Positions 12,093 through 24,725 of a DNA stretch of 64,000 nt are shown here, in pieces (the first letter of the stretch is position 1; every line of letters starts with the position of its first letter). Position numbers and translations under genes: made by a program. This stretch comes from Escallonia rubra (lineage: Eukaryota > Streptophyta > Magnoliopsida > Escalloniales > Escalloniaceae), in the NCBI GenBank assembly GCA_033065855.1, contig JAVXUO010003085.1, forward strand, positions 62,001 to 126,000. The letters run 5' to 3'. The notes beneath the pieces were generated by a model. That model was not told where the DNA came from. It did no database searches and saw nothing but the letters and a program-made list of their open reading frames with translations.

Positions 12093-13451
12093 TTCATCTT
12101 AGGATGTACCTTAATTGGGCAAAAGCAATCCCAACCCCTAGGGTTCAGTGCTTCCGCTACTTTCTTATTTCGTGTGCCCCGGTAGAAGTCGATAGGTTAT
12201 GTAGCGTCTCACTCATGTTTCTTATACATTAATATTTGAGACGCTTACAAATATTAACTAAAAGTTTGTCTATTGCGTATAGACTTAAAAGGTGGAAAGT
12301 AGGAATTGATAATATTGTAAATTAAACGTTGAGCTTCAAAGGGAGAGTACGAGAAAAATAGCAGAGATGGTGAGTGAAAATCAAAAAAGGAAAAGAAAGC
12401 AGATAGTTAGAAAGAGAACGGAACTAGAAAGTAGGAGGTTCTTTTAATCTTTTGAATTATTTTCATGATGATTGTTAATTTTTCTAGAAGATGGGTAAAA
12501 TGGCTTTCAAAAAGTGCAATAAAGTGTAAAGTTGAAAAAGTTTCACTATAACTTAAAACGAAGTAGTAGAATAAATATTGTCTTCAATGAAAGCGTCTTT
12601 AGAATCTTGTAAGAGTGTATGATCGATCGGTAAACAATGACAAAGTGACTAATTCGTATAACATGTATGTTGATGGTCAGTGGCAGGACTGACCTAAGGG
12701 CCGACCGTGTAGTCTTCAAGTTTACAATTATGGGGTTTGCATGATTTTCCTAGTATGATATGCGTAGCGAAACTAGGTTAAAGAAGTAATTGATCCAAAG
12801 AAAGAAATGAAGTGATTAAATGAGAAAACAAGTTACTGAATCGTACGCATTTGAGATAGGTTTTTTTGCCTCAAATGCTAGGTGTTAATCAGGATGCTTG
12901 ACTCAGTCTAACTTCCCTTTCAAGATTCTTTTCAAACTTACCATTTTCTTCCTTAAACTTCAAGTTTTTATTTAGAATAATGTAATAAAAATGAAGACGA
13001 AATACTTAAACACGGTCAGATAATATATCAGTCAATTATCGTTTTATCACTACGAATAAATAAAATTACTCCTTCAGGAAAGAATTTAGCTCGGAGTTTT
13101 GACCCCATGACTAGGGAATGAGAAGTTACGGCTAATGTCGGCTACATTCGACGTGGTGGAACAAACTGTCCTTTTTGGGTCACTTTAGACGGAAGTAATA
13201 TTCTTTCATGCATGGCTACAATATATATATATTTTTTATTAAATTAAATTAAATACTGAGAAAGCACATTATGACAACAGCTCACCACCAGTTGCTGTGC
13301 GCACGACGCCTTCCATTTGGCGGTAATTTAAAACCCTTTTGGAATTCTTTGATTTGTTTTCTTATGCTTTGCTTTGCTTGCATTTGCTTTGTGAATTTAT
13401 TTTATTTATTACTAGTAGATGATGATTCCACTCATCACTTTTAGGTCATTT
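12093..13451. other. Intergenic, nothing recognised
   Basis: AT-rich sequence without long frames, terminal repeats or RNA genes that I can identify. Confidence 0.5.
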
Positions 13452-13468
13452 AATATATTTTTACCATG

Positions 13469-13665
13469 ACCACCAAGCGCGTAGGTCAGCTGGTAAGGAG
13501 TTGTCCTAGCTTAACCAGAGGTCTCGTGTTCGAGCCCTGGGAATGCAGCTGCGTTAAAACTTGGTAGGGAGAGCTTTTCCGCCCATGTGGTCCTGCCCGG
13601 CTCGAACCCGGATTAGTCGGCTCCCAATGTGGTGTCCGGAAACCGGGTGGTCTAACCAAAAAAAA
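13469..13665 (+). mobile_element. tRNA-derived SINE with 17-bp target-site duplication
   Basis: The 197-bp element opens ACCACCAAGCGCGTAGG, has a box A-like TAGGTCAGCTGGTAAGG (from 13482) and a box B TGTTCGAGCCC (13527-13537), a body with GGTAGGGAGAGC, and ends CTAACC plus an A run. A perfect direct repeat, AATATATTTTTACCATG, flanks it at 13452-13468 and 13666-13682. Promoter boxes, A-tail and a long target duplication together identify an inserted pol III retroposon, resembling Au-type plant SINEs. The intact duplication suggests a recent insertion. Confidence 0.9.
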
Positions 13666-13689
13666 AATATATTTTTACCATGGAATGGA

Positions 13690-13692
13690 TCT

Positions 13693-13723
<31 letters not shown>

Positions 13724-13725
13724 AC
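13690..13725. repeat. (CT)n / (CG)n microsatellite
   Basis: A run of CT dinucleotides passes into CGCGCGCGCA immediately after the SINE target duplication. Confidence 0.95.
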
Positions 13726-14405
13726 AGAGGGGAGGGGGGGTGGGGTTGGTGTTAATATTGAAGTGAGTTAAATTTGTTTTAAGCAGTTTAATAATACATT
13801 TAAAAAAAAGTATTTAAAACACTCTTGCAAAAACTGTAAAGAAAGGTTTAAAATCAGAAACACCACTTATAAACACTTTTAGAGAAACATGTTTGATAGA
13901 AAATACTAAATTAGTTTGCAATTTCTGCAAAATGACATTGCATGTCTTTTTTAGTACCATTCATTTTAGGACTCACTGATATCTAGGGAAAGAGAGATTC
14001 GTGAGCTTGAATTTTCCGTTAATCATTCTAATTGATATAATTTGTATGTATAGAATCTTGCTTGTGTTAAATAATAACTAAATTTATTTTTTCGATGCCC
14101 TTGTTGGTTATTTTCTCACACCAAATCTATTTTGAACAATTTTACCCAACACACTTTCCATAGTTTTCAACAAGAGTTTTTGCACCTTTTGCCAAAAAGT
14201 TTCCGTGTAAATTTGATTAAAGCTGTTTTGAAATTTTTTTTGTTTTAATTTAAAAACTATTTTTTAGAATCAATATCAAACGCGCTCTCAATATCATTCA
14301 ATGCATAAATCAGTACGGTCATCTCGTTTATGAGTGAGAAATTGAATTATAAGTGTAGCGTATGACAGATTTATCCATTGGAAAAAAGTTCTACCATTGG
14401 ATTAC
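13726..14405. other. Intergenic, nothing recognised
   Basis: AT-rich with no frame of interest; it ends at the target site of the inverted-repeat element. Confidence 0.5.
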
Positions 14406-14408
14406 TAA

Positions 14409-14969
14409 GGGTTCGTTTGACAAAAAAAAAATTTTGGTTTTCAGTTTTTAAAGAGCAGTTTTTTAAAGAGCAGCTTAATTTTTTTTTTTATAAAAACAAG
14501 TGGGTGTTTGATAACCCCTTTTTTTTTTAGGGTTTTTTTTTTGGTGTTTGGTAACCTTTTTTATTTTGACTTTTTTTTTTTGGTGGTTTGCGGTGGCGGT
14601 GGTGGGGTGCAGCGGTGGTGGCCGGTGGTGGTGGTGGTGGTGGTGGCCGGCGGCCGGAGGTGGCTGCCGGCAGTCGCCGGCGGCCGGAGGTGGCAGCCGG
14701 CAGTCTCCGGCGGTGGTCACCGGCGGCCGGCAGTCTCCGGCGGTGGTCGCCTGAGGTGGCTGCCGGCGATGGGAGGGTGGTGGTGGTGGTCTAAGAAAAA
14801 AAAAACCAAAAGTGAAAAAAAAAAACCAGTTTCTGGAAATTTTTTTTTTACTCTTCAGTTTAAAAACTAGTTTTTAAATTGAAAAAAAAATGGTTACCAA
14901 ACGCTCCTTTTTTTTCAGTTTTTAAAAACTGAAAAAAAAAAGAGGAAATTTTTTTTGTCAAACCTAGCC
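14409..14969. mobile_element. Tourist-like (PIF/Harbinger-type) non-autonomous element
   Basis: Ends GGGTTCGTTTGACA and, inverted, GGCTAGGTTTGACA (11 of 14 match), flanked on both sides by TAA (14406-14408 and 14970-14972), the 3-bp target preference of PIF/Harbinger transposons. The interior has subterminal A/T tracts and a core (about 14580-14790) of GGTGG and GCCGGCGG repeats that opens frames in all phases; these are low-complexity, not genes. The same end sequence (GTTTGATAACC, ACAAGTGGGTGTTTG) recurs at about 51.5 and 63.7 kb. Classification rests on the 3-bp duplication and end sequence only. Confidence 0.6.
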
Positions 14970-14972
14970 TAA

Positions 14973-17900
14973 GTAAAGCAATATCATCAATGCCATGATT
15001 GTATTAATGTTCTCGTAGTCGGTCAGGAGTTAACAATGTATTAAAGTTCGTCAGAGCTTCTTACTTTGGTAGTAGTGTTTCTTTTTTTTTTATGGTATAA
15101 CATTGTGCTCAAGCCTTAAATGGAGACATGTATTTGCATTTCGAAGGTATTGAACTGCCATAATCTAAGACGACAAAGTAGCAAATGCAGTCAAACGGAG
15201 TACGATCATAATACTTAACTAGGCCAAATTGTAGCCAATAGCGGAATACAACAAGGGGCAGATGATACGGTCCTCGTGAGGATACTCGCAGTCTCATGAG
15301 ACTGTTCGGTTAACTGGACTTCGCTAAGCTGTGAACACGTAGAGAAAGAAAGAGCATTACTTTCACTTAGCTCTGGTTGTTCAACCACTTCAACGTAGAG
15401 TTATAGCCCTTATTTATATTGCCCTGGATATCATCTTAGAGCAAGTGGATATCTCATTGAGCGATCACATCGATAGCGATCGTGACCATCACTCCTAGGA
15501 TGTTAGGGGGGTAGCACCGTGAGCCCGGCAGTGTCAGCTCTCAATGGAAAGGTCTCCGGACTCAACTCAGCAGCCACCTAACTCTAGTTAGCATACTCCA
15601 CTTCAATATGCAAATATATAGCGGCTTACACGCAAATGGAGCTGATTGCATATTGGATTACTTCGAATTGAAGTTTGAGTTTACTCCACAAGCTGAGCTC
15701 AAGTACCTTGGGTGAGCTATAAAACGCGGTTCCTTTTCGTACCAGCCCTGGATGTGCACAAAAGTCCATCTGGACTTAGACTTGTAGCCAAACTTTTGAA
15801 TGGCATGACTCATCCTAAAGCTCCAAGAAAAGGTAGAAGAGAATCATCATGTTTTGGTCAACAAAGGCCAACCGCTAAGCAACATTATTGTACGTAAGTT
15901 ACACTAAGGAGTGCATTATTGTGCGGCTACGGAAAAGTATAAATGCAGGCTTCCGGACTTGAGAGAAGTAGAAGGATTGCCTTTTTGTGTGGGGCTTTTT
16001 GCTTGGTTTGCAAAGCTATCCCCCTCCCTAGAGAGAAATGATGCTGAGAGCGTGTGTCATGTGCTTGGGAGGCTTTGAAAGATGAGGGTTTTGAGTGAGC
16101 TGATCGATTATAACTAGTGACTCCATTGATTGCCCAGAGGACCACCAGATGGGGACCAATGTTTAGGCAACTTTGAGCTTGGCCATGTGACCTGACATGA
16201 CCCCAAACCACTTCTTTTCTGCCTTTGTGGCCGTGGGATTAGAACACGTGCAAAGGGAAGCAAAGATTGATTTTGGGTTAAAGCTTGTGCAGCATGCTCC
16301 AACCATTATTATCCAAATTAAAAGGGTGAGTGATTGATGAAGCTTATAATGGCTAATATGATAACTTAACCTAGAAAATGCCATCATAACATTATCTGGC
16401 ATTGATCTTTGTGATTTTGTTTCTCTCCTCACCGCATACTAGTTTCACGTCCTTTGCATGAGTGAGAGTGGTCGGGAACGAAAATGGTCGCGATCGTTTG
16501 GATACGTACTCAGGTCGTCTCGAGTGAATATTATTCATCTTTGTTGATGGAACATCCCATGACCACCACACCATAGCCCCTCCCACCATAGCAGCCTGCC
16601 ACTGGTCTCCCACACACCATTGCAGTCCCTACCACCACAGCAACGAACTACCGGCTGGATCTCGCAAACCGATGGGATTCAAGGAGTTTTTCGGCGACTC
16701 TAACTTGCTTCGCCGACGACGGGAGTTCTCCGTTGACTCTTTGTTGCTTTGCTTCGCACTTCGGGCAATTAGCAATAATTTTTCAGTGGATCGACGTGAT
16801 CATTGGCAAAAATGGTAGTAGTTGTTACGGCTGGGGAATGTATGCTCGACAGAATGGCATACCTGTCTTTTTTATTGGTGGCCGTAGAGAAGTTGTCAAC
16901 AACACATCCAATTTTCTCAAAGTATATACCGTAACTTAATAATTACTCAATGTGGTCCCATACTATATATCCATCAAAATGCGGATAATGGTAATTGTAT
17001 GATGCTATATATCTTTGCAAATATTTAAATCATAGCAAACGGAATGTATAAGAAGAAATAATGTTTATTACTTGACTTGTATGAAGTGGGGATGGAAAAT
17101 TTTGCACGAAGCAATCAAATTTATTACTTTTTTTGGAAGAATTGGTTCAGCTTTTAATGGACAAATTGGTCCTAAGGTAGTCTATGCCGACACTATAATA
17201 GTCAAAGAGACACGTTAATTTTTTTATATTGCTCCCCCCCCCCCCAAAAAAAAAAAAAAACAAAACAAAACAAAACAAAAATCACACACAATCTCACTCA
17301 AACCATTACCCCCAAACGAAAAGAAAACATAGTCTAAAGGAGATATTGTAGCATTTCCTACTTGGTACAAGCTTGATGGTGACCACCATATTACCCAAGT
17401 CAAGGAGGAAAATAAGCGGGAAAGAAGGGCCGAAGGATTGGGCAAAGCTCCTCCGAGAGCCCAAAGCTCTTAGACCTAAATACAGTCTCGGCCTTAAGCT
17501 CACTCCAGCCCAAGAGCTGGAGTCAGCTGGTACAAAGATATTTGGCAAAAGAAGTAATACCAATACTAGTTTTATATAGAAATAGTGTGTTTTTGGAATG
17601 ACGTAATGAACAATCTATTCTTGCCTTAAGCTTCCACCTTTACTTGAGCCTAGCTTCCCTTTTTGATCGGTTATAATATCTGCATACCATAAAGATGAAA
17701 GTATCCTGACCATAATTCCACATCTCCCACTTTATGGAGATTGGAAATTCCCTTTCTTTTCTTCCCCTTGGAGTAATTCCAAATTAGCAAAAAATAGCAT
17801 TTTTGAGTTTGAGAGTAAATTCGTCCAAAAACAAAGAGGAATTAGCACGTAAATTTAACTTTTTGGGTAAGTAAAAAATTCTCCAAGTATAGCGGTACGC

Positions 17901-18250
17901 ATGATTTCGATGATAATGGACTGATATTTCTTTTTACTAATCTCTGTACAGTTAGAGCCCAATGACCTTTTGTGAGAAACAGTTTGTAACATGCAGAAGG
18001 ATCCGATGTAATTTACTTAAAGCAGCTATTGCTTTAACAATAGGGCGGTTGTCTTGGAAACAAATAAAATGCATATGTTATGGCGTTTTTTTTTTCTTCT
18101 TATTTTGCAAAATTATCTAATAGTTGTATCTAGAGTGGAAGGGTAAAATCAAACTTCCTTTCATGTGCAACAAGGAGATATGCTTTCTAAGAAATACATA
18201 AAGCTCTAGGGACTAATAAGTAATAACTAAAAACCTTTTAAGCAAAAAAC
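14973..18250. other. Intergenic, no supported gene
   Basis: Contains several short frames on both strands without recognisable domains. It has a C11/A15 homopolymer junction at 17231-17256 and AT-rich filler. The 17370-17560 patch (GGAGGAAAATAAGCGGG onward) has higher GC and may be an old LTR or gene fragment, but I could not match it. Confidence 0.45.
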
Positions 18251-18269
18251 AAGAAGCCAAATTAAAAAT

Positions 18270-18826
18270 GTTCCACCGGAATCCACGTGTTGCTGCCATA
18301 CTTGTCTAGTGGGACACATTGACCACCAAGCCAAAACAACCTGCTCCCGACACCACAAAAGCCAGAAAATAACCGCCAATCACTATCTCCCCGGAGTTCA
18401 GATCGTACACTGCACCGCACGTGTCGCACTCCATTGGCTCAAACAGTGTACGGCAACCAAATCCTTGCACCACAGGATCGCTCCTCCTAATCTCCGGATC
18501 CCTTGTCCCGTTATTACAGTTTCCGGATTATCTTTTGTCGTATCTTACAGCCTTTAGTACCAAATCAAACCGTCAAACCACTTTCCCTTCTCGCAATCTT
18601 CGGACTCGCCTGATCAGCCGCCACGTGTCGCCACACCCCCTCGCTTTTATAAATTTCAAAAATCCAAATAAAACAATTCAACTTCTCCCTCCCCACCCCC
18701 TCACTCTCTCTCTCACTAACGATTCCCTTTCCGGCGGTTTTCTCTATGCAGTTTGCCTCTCCGTTCGAATCTCCGATCGGTTCAGGATACTTAAAACTTG
18801 CGCTTTGATTTCATCTGCTTTCAGAC
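18270..18826 (+). promoter_or_regulatory. Promoter and 5' UTR of tomosyn gene
   Basis: Two G-box-like ACGT elements are present (CCACGTGTTG about 18282, GCCACGTGTCG about 18621). A TATA-like TTTTATAAAT lies at 18645-18654, followed by a C/T-rich leader with CTCTCTCTC (about 18704-18716), typical of plant 5' UTRs. The start codon at 18827 follows. G-box factors (bZIP/bHLH) are the known ligands of CACGTG; their use here is inferred. Confidence 0.6.
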
Positions 18827-19485
18827 ATGTTCGTGAAAAAGCTAGTCGAAAAGGCTTCTTTGAAGAAGGTAAGCTGCTGATTTGATCTGTTCTTTTTTTC
18901 CGATCATCTCTTCCTTCAATAAGCTTTTTTTTCTCTCTGTTATTACACTGAAAAACCTGAGATTGACCATATGTTTGCCTCCTGGGTTTGGTTTATAGTA
19001 TTTAGATACACACGTTCGTTTGATCCAGTGATCTCAAACTCTACTTTAAGAGCTTTAATTTACTGCAAATGATGTATGCATTGTTAACGAACTTTAGAAT
19101 CTGAGTTTTTCCTCGGTGTTTTTAATTTGCAAATTCATCGGTAAGATTTTCTGTTCACCTTTATCCCTTGTCACGCGTGATCTGGCCGTTCATTCATAGT
19201 GGATGGACCGACCAATTCTACTTTTTTTTTAAAAATTTGTCGTCCACTACATTATTTAACAAACGGCGATTTTGATCAAAATGCTTCGAAGGTATTTAAT
19301 GGATCGGAGGGATTCGCAGGCAAATAAGGAGGGTAGTATTGTAAATTTTACCATCCGCTACATTATGTGGCGGATAGCGAAGTTTATTTAATAAAAAATA
19401 GATCTGGCATATCCATCTGCAATAGATGGACGGACAAATAGCACTGACAACTTACATTGAGTTGTCCGTGCGAGTAACGGATCAG

Positions 19486-19517
<32 letters not shown>

Positions 19518-22500
19518 ACGATGATGGATGAACAACTTGTTCAAGTAAGTCTTCAGTGATTGATTTGTATTGGGCCTTGTTCCGGGGACAAGGTACCCAT
19601 GAATTGGTTAGAGACGGTAGATCTGTAAATAGTAGTTTAATTTATTTTGTAATTCTATCCTTGGTGATGTACAAATATTCTGCATCACATTGAGTCGTCT
19701 GTCCCCCTCAAAATACTAACTGCTATATCGTGCCTAGTTCTATTTTTTTATATCCAGTTTTGCTTTTAGTGAAAAGAGAAACAAACAACAAAATATTCAC
19801 ATCTTTTTGCTGGTCTAATAAGGAGTAGAGGGGGTCGTACGGTTCCGTAATTTTCAATGATTTGCTAAATGCTATCAAAAAAGCATAAGAGGAAATGAAA
19901 ATCGTTTTATTTTCAAGTACTGTTAACCAGGATTTCACGCTCATGGTATCACGTAAATTTTGCTTCCAAAAGGAAAGTGAGAAGCGCTTTTGCCGATAGG
20001 TATGAAGGACCAAATTATTATATTGTCCCTCGATATGAAATAATTAGCAATGGCTGCTATATTTAATTAAGACAATGTCGGCTGCCACCTCATAGGCCTT
20101 TATTTTCTTTTTCATTCACCAATGGCTTATTAATTTCTTCGTTAATGGTTTTTTTCTTCTTGTTCTTTTTTTTTCCCTTTAAAAGCTTACGATAATGTTA
20201 TATTTTTTTTGGTTATATGGTTGGTTTTGCTAGAGTAAACGTATTTGCAACGGAAGGATGTCATGAATTTAATGACAAACTTATTATACACTGCTGTTTT
20301 TATTGTAACAACTTTTTGCGCTCAGATTTTTTTATATAAACATAGAATATTTACCCATTCGCAAATCACACGATATTAGTTTACTTTTCACTAATCACTT
20401 TCAAAGATCACCATATTGCTAATTTTTCATTGGTCAAAATGGTTAGGAAATTGTAAAAGTCAAGTATCCCAAGTGAAATCGTGGAGTACCCAAATAATGT
20501 GTTTTCGTTTTCTTTTGCGGGACGTCATTTATTTACTTTTAGAAACCAAAAAAGGAACTGGGGACATCTTTTTAAGTGGTCGGTGAACATGTCCATGTGG
20601 TGGGCGGTGACGAGCTGACAGCTCTAATGGCCGCTTGGACCTACCACATGCCCCGACCTTTTCATGGGCTGAGGAGAAGTGTGCTCTGGGCTGATGGGTT
20701 TGCTCTGTGATGGTCCGCCGGCCGATGGATCGTTTGGTCCCCCATTCCAGATCAATCTCTCCTTCGATAAAACGTCCGACAATAAAGGAGAAACTGTGCG
20801 AAATGCAGGAGAAAACCCCTTGAAGTCAGAAGGCGACGTGCAAATCGTCAGATTGAAGAACCCTTTAAAGAATTGTATTTGAAATCCTCTTTAGAGGTTG
20901 ATGAGGAAAGCATGAGTAATAGTGTCCTGCAACTGGGTCACTAATTGTTGCCACAGCCACAAGAATGGCGGCGGCATTCTATGCATTTGATGATAGTGTG
21001 TTGTTGTTTGTTTGAATTCATATCTGTAGGTGGAAGATAAATGCTATTTCTAGGTTTTTGTCGCTAAAGTGTACTTTAGTGACGCATATTAACATTTTAT
21101 AAAGGCAGTAGATGAGAAAAGTGAAAATAACCTCTTTCAAAAGTGAAAGAAGCTTTTTATGTCAAGTCTATAGGATCTCTTTACTTTATGTCACTTTTAA
21201 TCGGAGGAGATGACCAGATGAAACGTATTATTGAGCTTTGAACTAAGAAACCACTTAATGGAGTTACATGCGGAGAAAAAAAATTCCAACGAAAATAAAT
21301 TAATGATTGAGCATTAAATCGGAGAAAACTTTTTTCATGTAAAATATTTAGGGACGAGTTGTGTGTAAGCTACGTTGTATGAACTTTGGCGCTTTGTGCT
21401 TCAGGCCGGCATATTCTTAGTGAAATCCTAGGTGGGCAGTGGCACCAAGGGTGCTTGAAACGAGTTTCACCGTGTGAATCTTAGTTGCATAAAGCGTTTG
21501 CGGGGATGGGGGGAGTGAGGTTTCAGGCCCGGAGCGTCAAGAGAAATGGAGAATCCTTCAGCTGGTTTGAGCAATGTTGGTTTTCTATTATGTATGATTA
21601 TGCTCTAACTAGTTTGAAACATTTTAAAATGGTGAAGTTATACAAATCTCTAACTCGACAAGGAGAAAAATAGGAGAATGAAAGGACTGTCCCGTAAAGA
21701 ACGTGAACGGCATAAGTAACCTCACAGTTTCTTGATGCTATTTTCTCCCAGTATGAGCTGCCACTTGCCAGCATTCGCGCAGAGTCTGCGAGTAGTGGTT
21801 TTGATAATTCTTACTGATTGTTTTGCAGCCGGGAGGGAGCTCAGAGGGTCTGAAACCTGAGGATGTAAACCCACGCCTAGTTTTCCACTATGGCATTCCA
21901 TCAGGGTCTCTGTTGTTGGCTTATGACTCCATTCAGACGATTTTCGCTATCTCTACCAAGTAAGCTACTCCTGCCCTCCAAGTCAGATAAGTTATTTGCT
22001 ACTGATCTTGTCAGCCACGTCTACTGAACATCGTGGCTGTCATTGTACTCTTGGTGTAGGACCTTTTCGTAGACACAATTCTTGTATGCATTTTGATTTT
22101 TCATTAACGTTTTACATACCTTGACTATCTTATCAGTGCTAAGATACTGTGAAGCTCATTTGTTTTTGCTAGCGCATTTCACATTGCTCTAGTTATATAT
22201 TACAAAAGCAACATAATCATATTTAATGTTCTGCATTTCAAAAGTGGCTCCAGTGCTGCAATTCTGCAGTGGTTTTCTGATTAGAGAAAAATTTTAACGG
22301 TTTATTGAAGTATCATTTATCTGACAAACACACTACTGCATCCTTTACATTGTAGATTGGATTTAATTTGGTAGAGTTTAACAAGATAGAGGGATATTTC
22401 TCAGAGATGGCCGGATCAAGTTATTTGGGAAGGACAACACTCAAGCTTTACTGGTAGCGGCTGAAACCGTTTCAAGCAAGTTTTTGCAGGTATGTGTCCT

Positions 22501-24692
22501 GTGAAACATTGTCTAGTCAATGTAGTAAACTGACAGGCATTTTTCGTGCTAATATAAACTTCAGTTGTTCAAGTTTCTCTGAATTTTCTGGTATATTAGA
22601 GCTCATCTATAAGACATTTATTGATATGTGTAACTGATCTTGCAGTTTATTGAGAACCAAGGAATCCTTCTACATGTAAATGCCAATAATCACATTGAGG
22701 CAAGTCATTTGACAAACATAATCGATGAAGTTCATGGTTTATTGAAGTTATCCTTCTGATTTTACTTTTTACTGAATCCTTTCATGTAGTACTTTCTTGT
22801 TCTGTAATTTTGGGATTCCTTTGCTAAATGAATCTCTAAGCAGGTCTGGGACATAGAACGGAGACTGTTGTCTTATGTGCACATTTTGAAAGAAGAAATT
22901 ACCTCTTTTACAGTCCTGCCACGTTCGCTTTATATGTAAGTGTTTCTTATAGGTGTATATGATTTACAGGACTAGAATTCTTTGAGCTGTGAATGCTGTA
23001 TATTTCTTGGCAGGTATCTTGGAGACTCTGTTGGTAATATTTCAGTTTTGCAGCTTAATAAAGAAACATGCAACATAGTACAGATGAAATACCGAATCCC
23101 ATCTTCAGCATCTCATGGTGAGAAGTATTCTTGTTCAGAAGCTGTTGCTCATTCACCTTACTTTTGTCCATTTGAACCTATTCTCTGCGATATTTGCATC
23201 GCTAGAGGTGTAACTAGTTCGTGGTTGCTTTTCTGTATAACTTGTTAGTATGATCACGACTCAACTTAACTTGATAAAGCCAAAAAAGGCGTAATATGTG
23301 GGTTGGTTTTCGCCAAAAGTATTCCGGTTAGACGTCTTGCTTTATAAAGATCCAGATCATATTACTTGTTCGTCTATTTGTATAGCTGGGTTCTTTCTAT
23401 TCTATCTCAAAATTACTTAAATATGGTACGGATTGGATGCCTTTCATAGATGAACAGCTGATGTTTTTCATAGACGATGCATGAGATAAACAAGAATAGT
23501 TGAACAGTTGAGTACTAGAGCTTGTTCTCTAGAAAAGATTTCAAAGTACCTTTTTTCAGAACGGAAGTTTGTTTTGTTCCTTTCTATTAACTTCCGTTAA
23601 TCCGTTTTCCACCTTTAGCACATTTTGACTTGATGAATCAAACTCATATAGGGGATTTTATCGAGGTTGCTGGTCATACTGCTGTAATGCATATACTGCC
23701 TCAACCAACAGCTGAAAATAAGAGGTAATTGTCCCCATATTGGCACTTCCCTCTCTTTTTGCTATTGCTTTTCGATAACAAGGGACTGAAGAAACGAAAA
23801 TAGTGACAAAAGTGTTAACATGTTCAAATAAACGAACACAAGTAATCTAACGTGAATATAAAGGATGATTGAATAACCCTGATTTACCACCTTCGGCCAT
23901 GTTGATTGTGTGCTAGGGTCTTCTACTCTCCCTGCACACCCGAATGCTGTCCTCGATGGGATGGAAAAGCTGGTATTGTGAATAGGGACCTATCCATCCT
24001 TTCATAGCACTCGTAGTAGAGTTCGAACCCATCACGAACTCCTTGGAGATAGGCTCTATCACTTTCCTCCATCCTTATCTTGCACCACGGCTAAGGCGTA
24101 ACTAAGGTGCACCATTAACCGGTGTGTATCAATCACTAGCAGTCAGACGGAATTACAGGTATGCCTTGTTAGATCGAGCAAAAACCAATTTGCTTTTTGG
24201 CAAATTACCATATCAGGTTACATAGGATATTCTTACAAGAATTTCTTCACCTTTATAGGGCATTGTACTTTTACTTAGTTTGTCATGCATGACCAAGGGT
24301 TTTAGGGCCAACAGCATTTTACTTGACTACCTGATATAGGTACGCGTAGAGCACTTTAACGTAGTTTGTCATGCATGACCAAGAAGTCTAGGGCCAAAAG
24401 CATTCTATTCAACTTTCTCATGGTGAATGGTGAAGGCCTGTGGATGTCGGTGAAAGTCCAATTTCCAAACTCCAAACTGAGTCATATGTATACAAATGGC
24501 TTTGGTTTAACAAGACTTCCCGCATTTCCCCTTCGCAATGAGGTTGCTTCTTTACAATCACAACTTGGGTGGGGGGTGTTAGGGCTGAATTTTCTGTCTG
24601 AATCCATCAAATTGATGTATTCTGCTTCTGTTCCTTACGGTAGTGGTTTGACAAAATAGAAAGAAAAAAAAAATGTGAGTAACCAGAGAGAA

Positions 24693-24725
<33 letters not shown>

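Noticed and set aside
14475..14870. Several overlapping open frames with Gly/Val/Trp or Pro/His runs
   Set aside because: They are translations of the GGTGG/GCCGG repeat core of the inverted-repeat element.
18421..18885. 154-codon frame covering the tomosyn leader
   Set aside because: It overlaps the TATA box, C/T-rich leader and exon 1 in another frame; the MFVKKLVEKASLKK start with correct splicing is far better supported.
23990..24060. Box B-like GAGTTCGAACCC in tomosyn intron 7
   Set aside because: No box A at the right distance, no A-tail and no duplication, so neither a tRNA gene nor a SINE is supported.
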